Assembly: GCA_945948915.1 (NCBI GenBank)
Contig: CAMFCQ010000018.1
Coordinates: forward strand, 1-40,086
Direction of reading: 5' to 3'
From: an uncultured Clostridia bacterium
GTDB lineage: Bacteria > Bacillota > Clostridia > Christensenellales > Aristaeellaceae
DNA length: 40,086 nt
The notes under the pieces were generated by a model, which saw nothing but the letters and a program-made list of their open reading frames with translations, was not told the origin of the DNA and searched no databases. Shown piece by piece: positions 27,432-36,761 of this stretch. A program made the position numbers and the translations under genes. Each line of letters begins with the position of its first letter. Position 1 is the first letter of the stretch.

Positions 27432-29180
27432 ATGAACGATAAGACGCAGAAGGACATCGACCCGAAGCCGGCATGCGGGGCGTACCAAAGGTGCTGCCCG
27501 GATTCAAGGCCCCGCCTGCTGCCCGTTGTGCTGCTGCTTGCGCTGATATGTCCCGTGGCGCTGCTTGCGGGCAAATATACGCCGGCGGAGGATGCGCTCA
27601 GCCGTCAGATCCGTCTCTGGATGAGCGGAGAGGAGGAGCATGGCATCCCTGTTGCGCCCGCGATGGAGATCGAGAAAATCTGGGCCATTGAGGATGCGCG
27701 GACGGAGTCGGAGGACGCGCTGGCGGAGCGCATGTTCAACGGCGACGAGATCCTGGGCTATGACAAGGAAAGCCGGACATTTTACTGCACGATCGGCGCT
27801 GAGAACGGCGATGCATGGCCGGAGCTGGCGCTCAGCGTCGTGGGCAGGGAGGGCATTTCAGCGGCGTTTGTCGACGACTACACCTATGACTTTTGCTGGG
27901 ATGCGGTTGCGGAGGGCTACCGTTATGAGCTGCTGATCTATACGGACACCGAATATGCGTACGCCGGCGTCGTCTTCACAGGGCTTCCGATCGTGACCAT
28001 CCACACGGATGACGATGCGCAGATCGAATGGGACGCGGATGTCGGCGCAGATATTCACATCGCCGACAGCGAGACGGGCGCGCTGTACTCACACGCGCTC
28101 ATTCACAGGCGCGGCGGCAATGCCTACGTCGGCGTGCCGAAGCATTCCTACCGGTTTGAATTCCGCAGCGTGAACCTCAAGGGAAAGGAGCAGAAGGCGG
28201 AGCGCAGCGTGCTGGGCATGGAGGCGGACAGCGACTGGCTGCTCATCGGCAACGCGAGCGATTACAAGGCGATACGCAACCATCTGTGCTGGCAGTTGTG
28301 GGCGGCATGGAAGGAAGAGCCGCAGTTCGGCGAGCTGAAAAGCCGGCTGGTGGAGCTCTTCTGCGGAGACGAATATATGGGCATCTACCAGCTGATGCAG
28401 TATGTGAATCCGGAAAAGGAACTGCTGCGGATGGGCGGAAATCCGAAGACCGATGTGCTGGTCCGCACCATCGTTGAGCTGAATATCGGAAGCAGGCCCG
28501 TCAACCGGCGAATCGATGCGGATCTGGGGCTGACCGAGCTGCGGTATGCGCCGCCCGGCATGACGGCGCAGGAGGCATTTGCCATCTTTGAGCCCTTCGA
28601 TGAGGCGGATATCCTGCGCACGCGCGACATGAGCGATGAGGAATTCGCAGCGATCATGGAGACGCATTTTGATGTGCAGGAGCTGATTGACTATTTCCTG
28701 TTCATCCAGCTGTATGGCCTGCGCGACAATGTACGCAACAATCTCTATGTCTGGGCGATCAGGCAGGAGGACGGCACCTACCGGTATTCCTTCCAGCCGT
28801 GGGACATGGACCGCAGCCTGGGCTATGAGGAATCCCACCAGCTTCCGGGCGAGCTGGCCAGCTATGATCTGGACATGGTGCACCGCATGCTGGAGCTCGA
28901 TCTGATGAACAGCCGGCAGCTCATGTGGTCGATGTTTGAGGAAAAGCGCGCGGGCGTTCTGTCTGACGAGAACATCTATGCGTGGCTGTATGCGGTGGAG
29001 GATGAGATCAACGCGACGGGCGCCTTCCTGCGCGAATCGGAAAAGTGGCGCGGCGGCGCGCAGAAGCTCGATGTGGGCGAGATGTGCGAAAAGGTGATCG
29101 AGTTCCAGAGGGTGTTTGAAGAGAATGCCTCCTGGATGTGGCCGCTTGATGATGGCGGGGACGCGCAGGATGAAGCGTGA
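27432..29180 (+). CDS. CotH-family secreted kinase-like protein, copy 2
   Basis: This is the first member of the main array, 582 residues from ATG 27432. It has a hydrophilic, Cys-containing N-terminus of about 28 residues and then a membrane segment (RLLPVVLLLALICPVALLAG). The conserved module follows (IEKIWAIEDARTESEDALAE, GYDKESRTFYC, DDYTYDFCWDAV, FTGLPIV). Core motifs are KHSYRFEF, LVELFCGDEYMGIYQ, D-N-V-R-N-N-L-Y and PWDMDRSLGY, so the putative catalytic Asp residues are present. ATG 27420 is possible, but AGAGGA sits at the correct distance only for 27432. Long subtype. Confidence 0.85.
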   Translation: MNDKTQKDIDPKPACGAYQRCCPDSRPRLLPVVLLLALICPVALLAGKYTPAEDALSRQIRLWMSGEEEHGIPVAPAMEIEKIWAIEDARTESEDALAERMFNGDEILGYDKESRTFYCTIGAENGDAWPELALSVVGREGISAAFVDDYTYDFCWDAVAEGYRYELLIYTDTEYAYAGVVFTGLPIVTIHTDDDAQIEWDADVGADIHIADSETGALYSHALIHRRGGNAYVGVPKHSYRFEFRSVNLKGKEQKAERSVLGMEADSDWLLIGNASDYKAIRNHLCWQLWAAWKEEPQFGELKSRLVELFCGDEYMGIYQLMQYVNPEKELLRMGGNPKTDVLVRTIVELNIGSRPVNRRIDADLGLTELRYAPPGMTAQEAFAIFEPFDEADILRTRDMSDEEFAAIMETHFDVQELIDYFLFIQLYGLRDNVRNNLYVWAIRQEDGTYRYSFQPWDMDRSLGYEESHQLPGELASYDLDMVHRMLELDLMNSRQLMWSMFEEKRAGVLSDENIYAWLYAVEDEINATGAFLRESEKWRGGAQKLDVGEMCEKVIEFQRVFEENASWMWPLDDGGDAQDEA

Positions 29181-29266
29181 CAGCAGCGCGGATGAAACGG
29201 CTGATCCGCATGGTGCGTGCCCGGGAGCGGTCGCAGAGCAAGAAGAAATCAAAAGGACGAGCGCAG

Positions 29267-30985
29267 ATGAACGGTAGAAAGAGGATATTGGCTGCGGGCG
29301 TACTGGTGCTGGCGCTGGTTCTCGCGCTGGCGCCGCTGTCGCATCTGCTTTCAGGCAAGGCGAATGCAGGACAGCGCCAGGCGGCCCAGAGCGTGGAGAC
29401 AATGCTGAAGCTCCTGGCTGAAAGCCCGGCATACCGGGCGCAGACGGCTGTGTCGCCCATGCTGGAGCTGGAAGAAATCTGGGCGATCGAGGATGCGCGT
29501 GAGGAAAGCGAAACGCCGCTGGTGAAGAGCATGCGCAGCGGCGATCAGGAGATGGGCTACGACGCGGCGAGTGATACGTTCTACTGCACGATCGGCCTTG
29601 AGACGGGCGAGGTCTGGCCGGAGCTGGCGCTCTTTGCGCAGGCGGCCGACGGCGCGGAAAACCTGAACGTCGTCTGGGTGGACGATTACAGCTATGACTA
29701 CGCCTGCGACGCGGTACGCGATGGCTGGCGCTATGAGCTGCTGGCTTACACGGATACGGAATTTGCATACTTCGGCGTGGTGTTCACGGGCCTGCCGCTG
29801 GTGACGCTGCATGTCGGCGGCGGCGCTGAGGCGCTCGGCGAGGAATACACGCCGGCGCGGCTGGCGGTATCCGGCGCGGACTATGAGGGCCTGAATTCCG
29901 GCGCGATGGTTCATCTGCGCGGCGGCGGATATGTGAAGCAATACCCGAAGGATTCCTATCGGGTGGAGCTGCATACGCTCGATGCGCATGGCGACAAGAA
30001 GAACGACGTGAGCGTGCTGGGCATGCCGGCCGATTCGGACTGGCTGCTGATCGCCAACGCGTCGGACGCAACCTGCGCGCGCAACGAGCTGGGCTTTGGC
30101 ATCTGGCGCGACTGGAACGCCGACGGCCAGGCCTTCATGCTCCTGCAGTCGCAGATGGTCGAGGTGTTTGTGGAGGACGAGTATGTCGGTCTCTACCAGC
30201 TCATGCAGCGCATCGACACGCGGGAGGAGATCCTCCGCATGGGCGGCAATCCGAACACGGATTACTGCGCCCGCGTCATCAACGTCATGAATGTCGGAGA
30301 GCGCCCCATGCTGGATCTGGTGCAGAGCGCCAACATGCTGGCAGAGCTGATGTATGCGCCGCAGGGCGTATCGGCCAGCCGGGCCTTTGCGCAGTATGAG
30401 CCGTACTGGCGGATGAACACGAGGACACCCGAACACGAGATGTGGCTTGAGGACGGCGCGTTTGCTGAAACGGCTGAAACATGCACAGACGTGCGCAGCA
30501 TGATGGATTTCTTCCTGTTTACGCAGGCTGCGGGTTTGGGCTACGACAACGTGTTCAACAACGTCTACATGTGGGCACTCAGGCAGGGCGATCACTATGT
30601 TTACTACCTGTCCCCGTGGGACATGGACATGGGGTTCATCAAGATGTTCGGTGCGGAGGAAGACACGCCGAATCTGTATCAGAAGCAGGCTGTGCGCATG
30701 CTGGACCTGAACGCTGGCGGCGCGCAGCAGATGCTCCGGGAAATCTGGAGCGAAAAGCGGGCGACGATCCTGACGGACGACGCGATGTATCAGCGTTTTG
30801 ACGCGTTTGAGGAGATGATCAATGCCTCCGGCGCGTACCTGCGCGAATCGGAAAAGTGGCACGATGGCGCGCAGGAGCTGAACCTTGCGGAGATTCAGGC
30901 CTTCGCCGTGGAGCATCTGCACACGATCGACCGGGCGATTGAGAACCTGTGGCCGCTTGACGGGGAAACGGCGCCGGAGGAATAA
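29267..30985 (+). CDS. CotH-family secreted kinase-like protein, copy 3
   Basis: The 572-residue protein begins at ATG 29267 with MNGRKRILAAGVLVLALVLA, a clear signal/anchor. An open frame upstream to GTG 29177 overlaps the copy 2 stop and would add 30 basic residues; this is less likely. It is closest to copy 1: both have an Ala/Gln-rich linker, then LEEIWAIEDAREESETPLV, and share the TPARxxVxxA and NSGAxxHxRGGGY segments. Core motifs: KDSYRVEL, MVEVFVEDEYVGLYQLMQ, D-N-V-F-N-N-V-Y and PWDMDMGF. The Gly that often follows the Asp motif is shifted, as in copy 1. Confidence 0.85.
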   Translation: MNGRKRILAAGVLVLALVLALAPLSHLLSGKANAGQRQAAQSVETMLKLLAESPAYRAQTAVSPMLELEEIWAIEDAREESETPLVKSMRSGDQEMGYDAASDTFYCTIGLETGEVWPELALFAQAADGAENLNVVWVDDYSYDYACDAVRDGWRYELLAYTDTEFAYFGVVFTGLPLVTLHVGGGAEALGEEYTPARLAVSGADYEGLNSGAMVHLRGGGYVKQYPKDSYRVELHTLDAHGDKKNDVSVLGMPADSDWLLIANASDATCARNELGFGIWRDWNADGQAFMLLQSQMVEVFVEDEYVGLYQLMQRIDTREEILRMGGNPNTDYCARVINVMNVGERPMLDLVQSANMLAELMYAPQGVSASRAFAQYEPYWRMNTRTPEHEMWLEDGAFAETAETCTDVRSMMDFFLFTQAAGLGYDNVFNNVYMWALRQGDHYVYYLSPWDMDMGFIKMFGAEEDTPNLYQKQAVRMLDLNAGGAQQMLREIWSEKRATILTDDAMYQRFDAFEEMINASGAYLRESEKWHDGAQELNLAEIQAFAVEHLHTIDRAIENLWPLDGETAPEE

Positions 30986-31051
30986 GACGGCGGGTGGCTG
31001 CACAGGCGCCGTCCGATTGCGTATGGATACGAAAGGAGAGGTTACGCCGGA

Positions 31052-32671
31052 ATGAAGCGATTTGCAAGGCTGCGCCTTCTGCTGGGCATGGCGGCGCTGG
31101 CAGGCGCTGCGGCGGCCGTGGTGCTGACGGCTTCTCCCTATGCGCCGGTGGTGGAGCCGTGCGGGGACATCGAGGCGATCTGGGCGATCGAGGACGCGCG
31201 GGAGGAGAGCGATACGCCGCTGGTGACGGCGCTTGAAAACCAGGGCCAGGCGCTGGGCTACGACGCGGACAGCAACACGTTCTACTGTACGCTCGGCCTG
31301 GACAATGGCGAGGCGTGGCCGCAGATCCGGCTGACCGCGCCGGGCGTGAAGGGGGTCTCGCTCTGCTTCGTGGACGATTACACCTATGACTGGTGCGCCG
31401 ATGCGGTCAGCAACGGCTACGAGTATCAGATCATGGCCTATACGGACGAGGCGTTCAGCTATGCCAATCTGGTGTTTACCGGGCTGCCGATCGTATCGCT
31501 GACAATGCAGGAGCCGCTCAAGCCGCATGAGGACATCCCCGTGCACGCGGCGATCAGCGCGGCGGGTGAGGAGGGGCTTCATACCTATGCGCGCGCGCAC
31601 GAGCGCGGCGACACGAGCCTGCGCAGACGGCCCAAGCACGGCATCAAGGTGGAGTTTACCCGGTATGCGGACGGCACGCGCAAGACGGAGCGGGAGATGC
31701 CGGTGCTCGGGCGGACGGATGAGTTCATCCTGATGGCATGCTCAATGGATAAGCTGATGATCCGCGACAAGCTGAGCTGGGATCTGTGGAACGGCATTGC
31801 GGAGGAGGACGAGGCCTTCGGGCCGCGCAGGACGGCATACTGCGAGGTATTTGCGGACAACGAGTATCTGGGCGTCTATGTGATGATGAAGCCGTATGAC
31901 TACGTGCAGGAGCTGGAAAAGCTCGGCGCGGATGCGCCTGCGGCGGACGCTCTGTATCGCCTGGCAGGAGGCACCGTCCATGAGTTTGACAGGCCGCTCA
32001 TTCAGGATCACCGGGCATTCTACTATGAGCAGCACTATGTACCGGCGGGAGAATCGGGACATGCGTCGATTGAACCGTATCTGGCGCTGCTTGCGGAGGA
32101 GGACGACGCGGTATTCAGCGAGAAGGCGCTGGAGCTGCTGGATCTTGACTCCGTGATCCGCTATGCGCTCTTTGTGCAGGCCTGCGGCATGACGGACAAT
32201 GAGCACAACAACCTGTACATCGTGGCGCACCGCACGCAGAGCGGCCGCCGGTATCTGTTTGCGCCGTGGGATCTGGATGTCTCCTGGGGGCTCAATGACG
32301 AGGAAAACGCCGAGGTCTGGTATGAATTTCCCCTCTTTGACCGGCTGGTGGCGCTCGACTGCGGCGGCGTGGTGCGCGACAGGCTGCGGGCAATCTGGCA
32401 GCAGATGCGCGAAAACGGCTTTACCGGCGAAAACGTTGCGGCGCTGCTTGATGGCTACAATGCGGCGCTGAATGACTCCGGCGCCTTCTACCGCGATGCG
32501 GTGCGGTGGAACCGATCCAATTCCTATGCGGAGAACTACAACATCTACGCCTATGCGTCCGCGCGCCTTGAGATGATGGACAGGCGAATCGAGGAAATGA
32601 CGGGCGAAGCGCTGCGGGGCCGCAGGCTGCGCGTTCAGGGTTACACGACGTTTGACGAAGGGCCGCTGTAA
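31052..32671 (+). CDS. CotH-family secreted kinase-like protein, copy 4
   Basis: The 539-residue protein is the first of the short subtype. A signal segment (about 8-27) ends at ASPYAPVV. The conserved module covers about 40-150 (IWAIEDAREESDTPLV, GYDADSNTFYCTLGLDNGEA, VDDYTYDWC, FTGLPIVSL). The core has KHGIKVEF (195-202), Y-C-E-V-F-A-D-N-E-Y-L-G-V-Y, D382-N383-E-H-N386-N387 and W406-D407-L408-D409. It replaces the SYR of canonical CotH by GIK. AAAGGAGAGG precedes ATG 31052, 66 bases after copy 3, so it is probably in the same transcript. Confidence 0.85.
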   Translation: MKRFARLRLLLGMAALAGAAAAVVLTASPYAPVVEPCGDIEAIWAIEDAREESDTPLVTALENQGQALGYDADSNTFYCTLGLDNGEAWPQIRLTAPGVKGVSLCFVDDYTYDWCADAVSNGYEYQIMAYTDEAFSYANLVFTGLPIVSLTMQEPLKPHEDIPVHAAISAAGEEGLHTYARAHERGDTSLRRRPKHGIKVEFTRYADGTRKTEREMPVLGRTDEFILMACSMDKLMIRDKLSWDLWNGIAEEDEAFGPRRTAYCEVFADNEYLGVYVMMKPYDYVQELEKLGADAPAADALYRLAGGTVHEFDRPLIQDHRAFYYEQHYVPAGESGHASIEPYLALLAEEDDAVFSEKALELLDLDSVIRYALFVQACGMTDNEHNNLYIVAHRTQSGRRYLFAPWDLDVSWGLNDEENAEVWYEFPLFDRLVALDCGGVVRDRLRAIWQQMRENGFTGENVAALLDGYNAALNDSGAFYRDAVRWNRSNSYAENYNIYAYASARLEMMDRRIEEMTGEALRGRRLRVQGYTTFDEGPL

Positions 32672-32674
32672 CGG

Positions 32675-32715
32675 CTGAGCAAGCGGCGCTCAGTTCACAC
32701 AAAAGGCACATGTGC
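32675..32715 (+). repeat. Inverted repeats upstream of the copy 5 promoter
   Basis: CTGAGC (32675-32680) pairs with GCTCAG (32688-32693), just after the copy 4 stop. A perfect 10-base palindrome GCACATGTGC lies at 32706-32715, four bases before the -35 box of the copy 5 promoter; the larger AAGGC/GCCTT repeat encloses it. The first may be a 3'-end hairpin (no T-run). The second is placed like an operator. Confidence 0.4.
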
Positions 32716-32718
32716 GCC

Positions 32719-32747
32719 TTGATCTTGCTCCTTTGCTGCGCTATACT
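32719..32747 (+). promoter_or_regulatory. Promoter inside the CotH array, upstream of copy 5
   Basis: TTGATC (32719-32724), a 17-base spacer and TATACT (32742-32747) fit a vegetative promoter. The 210-base gap between copies 4 and 5 is the largest in the array. The leader would be about 130 bases. Confidence 0.6.
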
Positions 32748-32881
32748 CAGGGTGTGCGTCCGGGCTGTGCAGGACGGACGGAAATGCCGCCACTTTGCGC
32801 CGGTGTGTATGGAAACGAGATCATTGCCTGGATGAACCCACCGGGCGAATGACAGAATCATTTGGAAAGGCTGATGGCTTG

Positions 32882-34537
32882 ATGAGATTTCGGTTGCTGC
32901 TCGCGATGGTGGCGCTTGCGCTGGTTATGGCCGGCGTGGTGGCGGCTGCTTCGCCCTATGCGCCGGCTGCGGCGCCCGCGCCGGAGGATATCGAGGAGAT
33001 CTGGGCGATTGAAGACGCACGCGAGGAGAGCGATGCGCCGCTGGTGACGGCGCTCACGATGAACGGCATGCCGCTGGCCTATGACGCGCAGAGCAGCACG
33101 TTCTACTGCACGCTGGGCATGGACAACGGGGAAGCATGGCCGCAGATGCGCCTGACAGCGCCGGATGCGAAGGGCGTGCATCTGATGTTCGTGGACGACT
33201 ACACCTACGACTGGTGCAGCGATGCAATCCGGGAAGGCTATGCGTATCAGGTGATCGCGTACACGGAGAAGGCGTATTCGTACTTCAGCATCATCTTCAC
33301 CGGGCTGCCGCAGCTGTGCATTTACACGGACGGACAGGAGATCACGACGGAGGATACAAACATCCGCGTGACGGTGGCGGCCTGGGAAGAAGAGCCCTAT
33401 GCTTCCTCCGCGCGCATGCACCTGCGCGGCGCAGTCACGCTGTCGGCTGTAAAGAAGGGATACAAGCTGGAATTCCTGCGCGAACGCAATGGAAGCACAA
33501 AAAAGACCGAGGTGAATGTCCCGGGCTTCGGCATGGCAGACGATCTGGTCATGCTGTCGTGTCTGAAGGATGATACAAAGATGCGCGACAAGCTGTGCTG
33601 GGATCTGTGGAGTGAAATCGCGGCGGATGATGAGCCCTTCGGCGCCCGCGAAACAGCGTATATGGAGGTCTTCATGGACAACGCCTACCACGGGTTATAC
33701 CTGATGGTGGAGCCGGTGGACATCAAGGAGGAGCTGAGGCTGACAGGCGACGGTCATGTGATGACGGACAGCGTATACCGTACGGCGGCGCTGAACTTCT
33801 CCCGCGACAGGGAGTACTACCGGCACCCGTACCGGGACAATGCGGGCTACGAGCTGTACCATGTGCCGCAGGGAGCGCAGAGCTTTGAACAGAAATTCGC
33901 GGCGCTCATGCCGTACATTGAGCTGGTGAAGATGGAGGATGACGAGGAATTCGCCGCGCGTGCGCCGGAAATCATTGATGTGGATGCCATGCTGCGCTAC
34001 ATGCTGATGATGCAGGGCGGCGCGATTTCCGACAATTTCTTCAACAATATGTATATCTGGGCGGAGGCCGGCCCGAATGGAAGCGTGACCTACCGCTTTG
34101 GGCTGTGGGATCTGGATATGTCCTGGGGCAGGGGAAGAAGCGATATCGGCGAGGGGTTTGGGCGCTGGTTGTTCTTTCCCGTGGCGGACAGGATGCTGAA
34201 TCTCGACGTGGATGGCATCCGGCAAAAGGCATACGACATGTGGCAGCAGCTGCGCGGGAGCATCTTTAACGAGGAGACGCTTGAGAAGCGGCTGGAGGAA
34301 TACACGGTGCTGCTGGGTGAGAGCGGCGCACTGATGCGGGATGCGGAGCGCTGGGACAAAGGCATCATGTACCCGGACGGCTATGAGATCATTACCGTTG
34401 CGGCGGCGCGCTGGCCGCTGCTTGATGCAGCCATGGAACTGCTGGTGGCGACGGACGGACCGGTTGATTTCCTTACGCGGACCAATTACAAAGATAAAGC
34501 CGGAGATATTTTTCCTGAGCAGGGTGACGACGAATGA
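32882..34537 (+). CDS. CotH-family secreted kinase-like protein, copy 5
   Basis: The 551-residue protein starts at ATG 32882 (MRFRLLLAMVALALVMAGVV), a signal sequence with an AAA-SP cleavage-like site; TTG 32879 is an alternative. The conserved module is very like copy 4 (EDIEEIWAIEDAREESDAPL). The core has KKGYKLEF, Y-M-E-V-F-M-D-N-A-Y-H-G-L-Y, D-N-F-F-N-N-M-Y and LWDLDMSWGRG. The C-terminus ends KAGDIFPEQGDDE, and the same tail is found in the fragment at 36162. Its stop overlaps the start of copy 6 (ATGA). Confidence 0.85.
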   Translation: MRFRLLLAMVALALVMAGVVAAASPYAPAAAPAPEDIEEIWAIEDAREESDAPLVTALTMNGMPLAYDAQSSTFYCTLGMDNGEAWPQMRLTAPDAKGVHLMFVDDYTYDWCSDAIREGYAYQVIAYTEKAYSYFSIIFTGLPQLCIYTDGQEITTEDTNIRVTVAAWEEEPYASSARMHLRGAVTLSAVKKGYKLEFLRERNGSTKKTEVNVPGFGMADDLVMLSCLKDDTKMRDKLCWDLWSEIAADDEPFGARETAYMEVFMDNAYHGLYLMVEPVDIKEELRLTGDGHVMTDSVYRTAALNFSRDREYYRHPYRDNAGYELYHVPQGAQSFEQKFAALMPYIELVKMEDDEEFAARAPEIIDVDAMLRYMLMMQGGAISDNFFNNMYIWAEAGPNGSVTYRFGLWDLDMSWGRGRSDIGEGFGRWLFFPVADRMLNLDVDGIRQKAYDMWQQLRGSIFNEETLEKRLEEYTVLLGESGALMRDAERWDKGIMYPDGYEIITVAAARWPLLDAAMELLVATDGPVDFLTRTNYKDKAGDIFPEQGDDE

Positions 34538-34957
34538 AAAGACTTGGACTCCTGATGTTGGCTGCGGCGATGACGGCGATGCTGGTGTGTACGGTGGCGC
34601 TGTTTTCTCCGTATTCACCGGTGGTCGGGCCGGTTTTGGAGCTTGAAGATGTCTGGGCGATTGAGGATGCGCGCGAGGAAAGCGAGACGCCGCTGGTGAC
34701 GTGCCTGGAGAACAACGGCGTGCGCCTGGGCTACGACGCGCAGGAGAACACATTCTACTGCCCCATCGGCCTTGACAACGGCGAAGTATGGCCCGAGCTG
34801 TACCTGACCGCGCCGGGCGCAAAGGACGTGAAGCTGTGCTTTGTCGATGACTATGCCTACGACTGGTGCAATGAAGCGGTGCGCGAGGGGTATGCCTATC
34901 AGGTTCTGGCGTACACGGAGAAGGAGTTCTGGTACACGCAGGTGGTGTTTACGGGGA
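34373..34957 (+). repeat. Tandem duplication, copy A
   Basis: This stretch (end of copy 5 plus the first 141 codons of copy 6) is repeated at 36177-36761 with a constant offset of 1,804 bases and the same ATGA gene junction. Similarity is high throughout and falls sharply after the FTG[ML] codons. Confidence 0.85.
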
Positions 34958-36165
34958 TGACCATCATCTGCCTGGAAACGGATGACGCTGTCAGCTTTGA
35001 AGAACAGCTGGGGCGTGCGGCGATCAGCGCATGCGGATCCGACCCGATTCAGGCGGATGCCAGAATCAGCTATCGCGGAGGCGGATCGGCCGGCGAGAAC
35101 AAGAAGGGATATAAGATCAAATTTGCGGGAAACAGCCGCGGAGGAAGCATTGAATATGACGTGCCGGGCATTGGCATGGAGAGCAAGCTTGCGCTCCTGC
35201 CGATGCTGCTGGATGCAACGCTGATGCGCGAAAAGCTCTGCTGGGATCTGTACGGGGCTGTTGCTCAGGACGGTGCAGTCTTCCGCCCGAGAAAGACGCA
35301 GTACATCGAGCTGTTCGTCAACGATGAATACGCCGGCGTTTACCTGATGATCAACCAGTTGGATGTGCAGAAGGAACTGAAGCTGGGAGGAGAAAGCCAT
35401 GTACTGGAGGACAGCATCTACCGCAGCGCCTATACGCCTCTGGAAAAGACCCGCATGACGGTGCCCGATCCGGTTGCGTATCAGAGCGGGGCGGGCTATG
35501 AGCTGCACAGAAGCACCCGGCCCGGTCACGAGTTTGATGACCTGCAGCCGTATCTGGAGCTGCGCACAGAACAAGACGATGACGTGTTTGAGCGCCGCGC
35601 CCTTGCAATGGTCGATCTGGAGCAGATGCTGCGCTACGATCTGTTCCTGCAGGGCTGCTGCCTGGCGGATAATGTGTTCAACAACATGTTTATCTGGACA
35701 GAGAAGACACGCGATGGCATCCGCTATTCATTCTACCCGTGGGATCTGGACCGGAGCTGGGGATTCCATCTCGAAGAGGGCAGGAGCTATACTCGCTGGT
35801 TTTGTTTTCCACTTGCCGATCGGCTGATCAACCTGGACGCCGGCGGGGCGAGAAGCATGCTGGCACAGCTTTGGCAGTCCTTGCGTGAGGACATCTTTAC
35901 CCAGGAAAACATCGCCGGTCTGCTGGAGCAGTATGCCGTCGAGCTGGCGGACTCCGGCGCAATGATGCGCAACGAGATGCGGTGGGGCACGGGCATGGCC
36001 TATCCGGAAGGACAGGAGATCCTGGACTTTGCGTCCACGCGCTTTGCCATCGTCGATGAGATCATTGCTGAGATTGCGGGTACGGATGAGTGGATTGATT
36101 TTCTTGTTGATGCCGGGAGCGGAAGCGCAGGCGTCAAGGTATTTGATGAGGCGGATGAGGAGTGA
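34534..36165 (+). CDS. CotH-family secreted kinase-like protein, copy 6
   Basis: The 543-residue protein has signal segment MKRLGLLMLAAAMTAMLVCT, the conserved module (about 37-141) and a CotH core: KKGYKIKF, Y-I-E-L-F-V-N-D-E-Y-A-G-V-Y, D379-N380-V-F-N383-N384 and W403-D404-L405-D406 with R-S-W-G. It overlaps copy 5 by 4 bases, so its translation is probably coupled. The ribosome binding site would be within GAGCAGGGTG. Its first 141 residues differ from copy 7 at only about 26 positions, but the rest of the two proteins is far more diverged. Confidence 0.85.
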   Translation: MKRLGLLMLAAAMTAMLVCTVALFSPYSPVVGPVLELEDVWAIEDAREESETPLVTCLENNGVRLGYDAQENTFYCPIGLDNGEVWPELYLTAPGAKDVKLCFVDDYAYDWCNEAVREGYAYQVLAYTEKEFWYTQVVFTGMTIICLETDDAVSFEEQLGRAAISACGSDPIQADARISYRGGGSAGENKKGYKIKFAGNSRGGSIEYDVPGIGMESKLALLPMLLDATLMREKLCWDLYGAVAQDGAVFRPRKTQYIELFVNDEYAGVYLMINQLDVQKELKLGGESHVLEDSIYRSAYTPLEKTRMTVPDPVAYQSGAGYELHRSTRPGHEFDDLQPYLELRTEQDDDVFERRALAMVDLEQMLRYDLFLQGCCLADNVFNNMFIWTEKTRDGIRYSFYPWDLDRSWGFHLEEGRSYTRWFCFPLADRLINLDAGGARSMLAQLWQSLREDIFTQENIAGLLEQYAVELADSGAMMRNEMRWGTGMAYPEGQEILDFASTRFAIVDEIIAEIAGTDEWIDFLVDAGSGSAGVKVFDEADEE

Positions 36166-36341
36166 ACGCTGCCTTTCCGGACACCTACGAATTCATCACC
36201 GTGGCGGCCATGCGCTGGCCGCTGCTTGACAAAGCCATGGAGCTGCTGGTGACGACGGACGAACCGGTTGACTTCCTATCGCAGACCCAATACGAGGGAA
36301 AGGCCGGAGATATTTTTCCTGAACAGGGTGACGATGAATGA
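36162..36341 (+). pseudogene. 3' fragment of a CotH-like gene left by tandem duplication
   Basis: A 59-codon frame opens with GTG 36162, overlapping the copy 6 stop, and ends with an ATGA overlap into copy 7. Its product (FPDTYEFITVAAMRWPLLD, then EPVDFL and KAGDIFPEQGDDE) matches the last 56 residues of copy 5 at about 43 positions. It has no signal, module or kinase core. It is the truncated 3' end of a copy 5-type gene. It may still be translated and could couple copy 6 to copy 7. Confidence 0.85.
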
Positions 36342-36761
36342 AAAGACTCGGACTCCTGATGCTGGCTATGACGATGACGGCGCTGCTGGTGTGTACGGTA
36401 GCGCTGTTTTCTCCATACGCGCCGGTGGTCGGGCCGGTTCTGGAGATGGAGGACATCTGGGCGATTGAGGACGCGCGCGAGGAAAGCGCGACGCCGCTGG
36501 TGACATGCCTGGAAAGCAACGGCATGCGCCTGGGCTACGACGCGCAGGAGAACACATTCTACTGTCCCATCGGCCTTGACAACGGCGAAGCCTGGCCTGA
36601 GCTGCACCTGACCGCGCCGGGTGCGGCGGATGTCCGTCTTGCGTTTGCCGACGATTACGCCTACGACTGGTGCGAGGACGCGGTCAGCGAGGGGACTGCC
36701 TACCAGGTGATCACCTACACGAAGACGGAATTCTTCTACACACAGATCGTGTTCACCGGCC
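36177..36761 (+). repeat. Tandem duplication, copy B
   Basis: Second copy of the stretch at 34373-34957. The left edge lies within about 12 bases of the copy 6 stop codon, which marks the duplication junction. Confidence 0.85.

Noticed and set aside
29177-29266. GTG start for CotH copy 3 overlapping the copy 2 stop
   Set aside because: It would put about 30 basic residues in front of a clear signal segment. ATG 29267 fits the other copies better, though a coupled start at GTG cannot be fully excluded.
29351-31639. 762-codon open frame on the minus strand opposite CotH copies 3 and 4
   Set aside because: It is antisense to two well-supported genes, rich in His, Arg and Leu as expected from reverse-reading of GC-rich codons, has no recognisable motif and no ribosome binding site worth noting.
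36162-36341. The 59-codon frame as an independent small gene
   Set aside because: Its whole product matches the C-terminal tail of copy 5, and the flanking sequence shows the same duplication offset, so a gene fragment is the simpler reading.
34373-36761. Insertion sequence or CRISPR as the source of the repeats in the array
   Set aside because: The repeated units are gene segments at a single 1.8-kb offset, with no transposase, terminal inverted repeats or short regular spacers.
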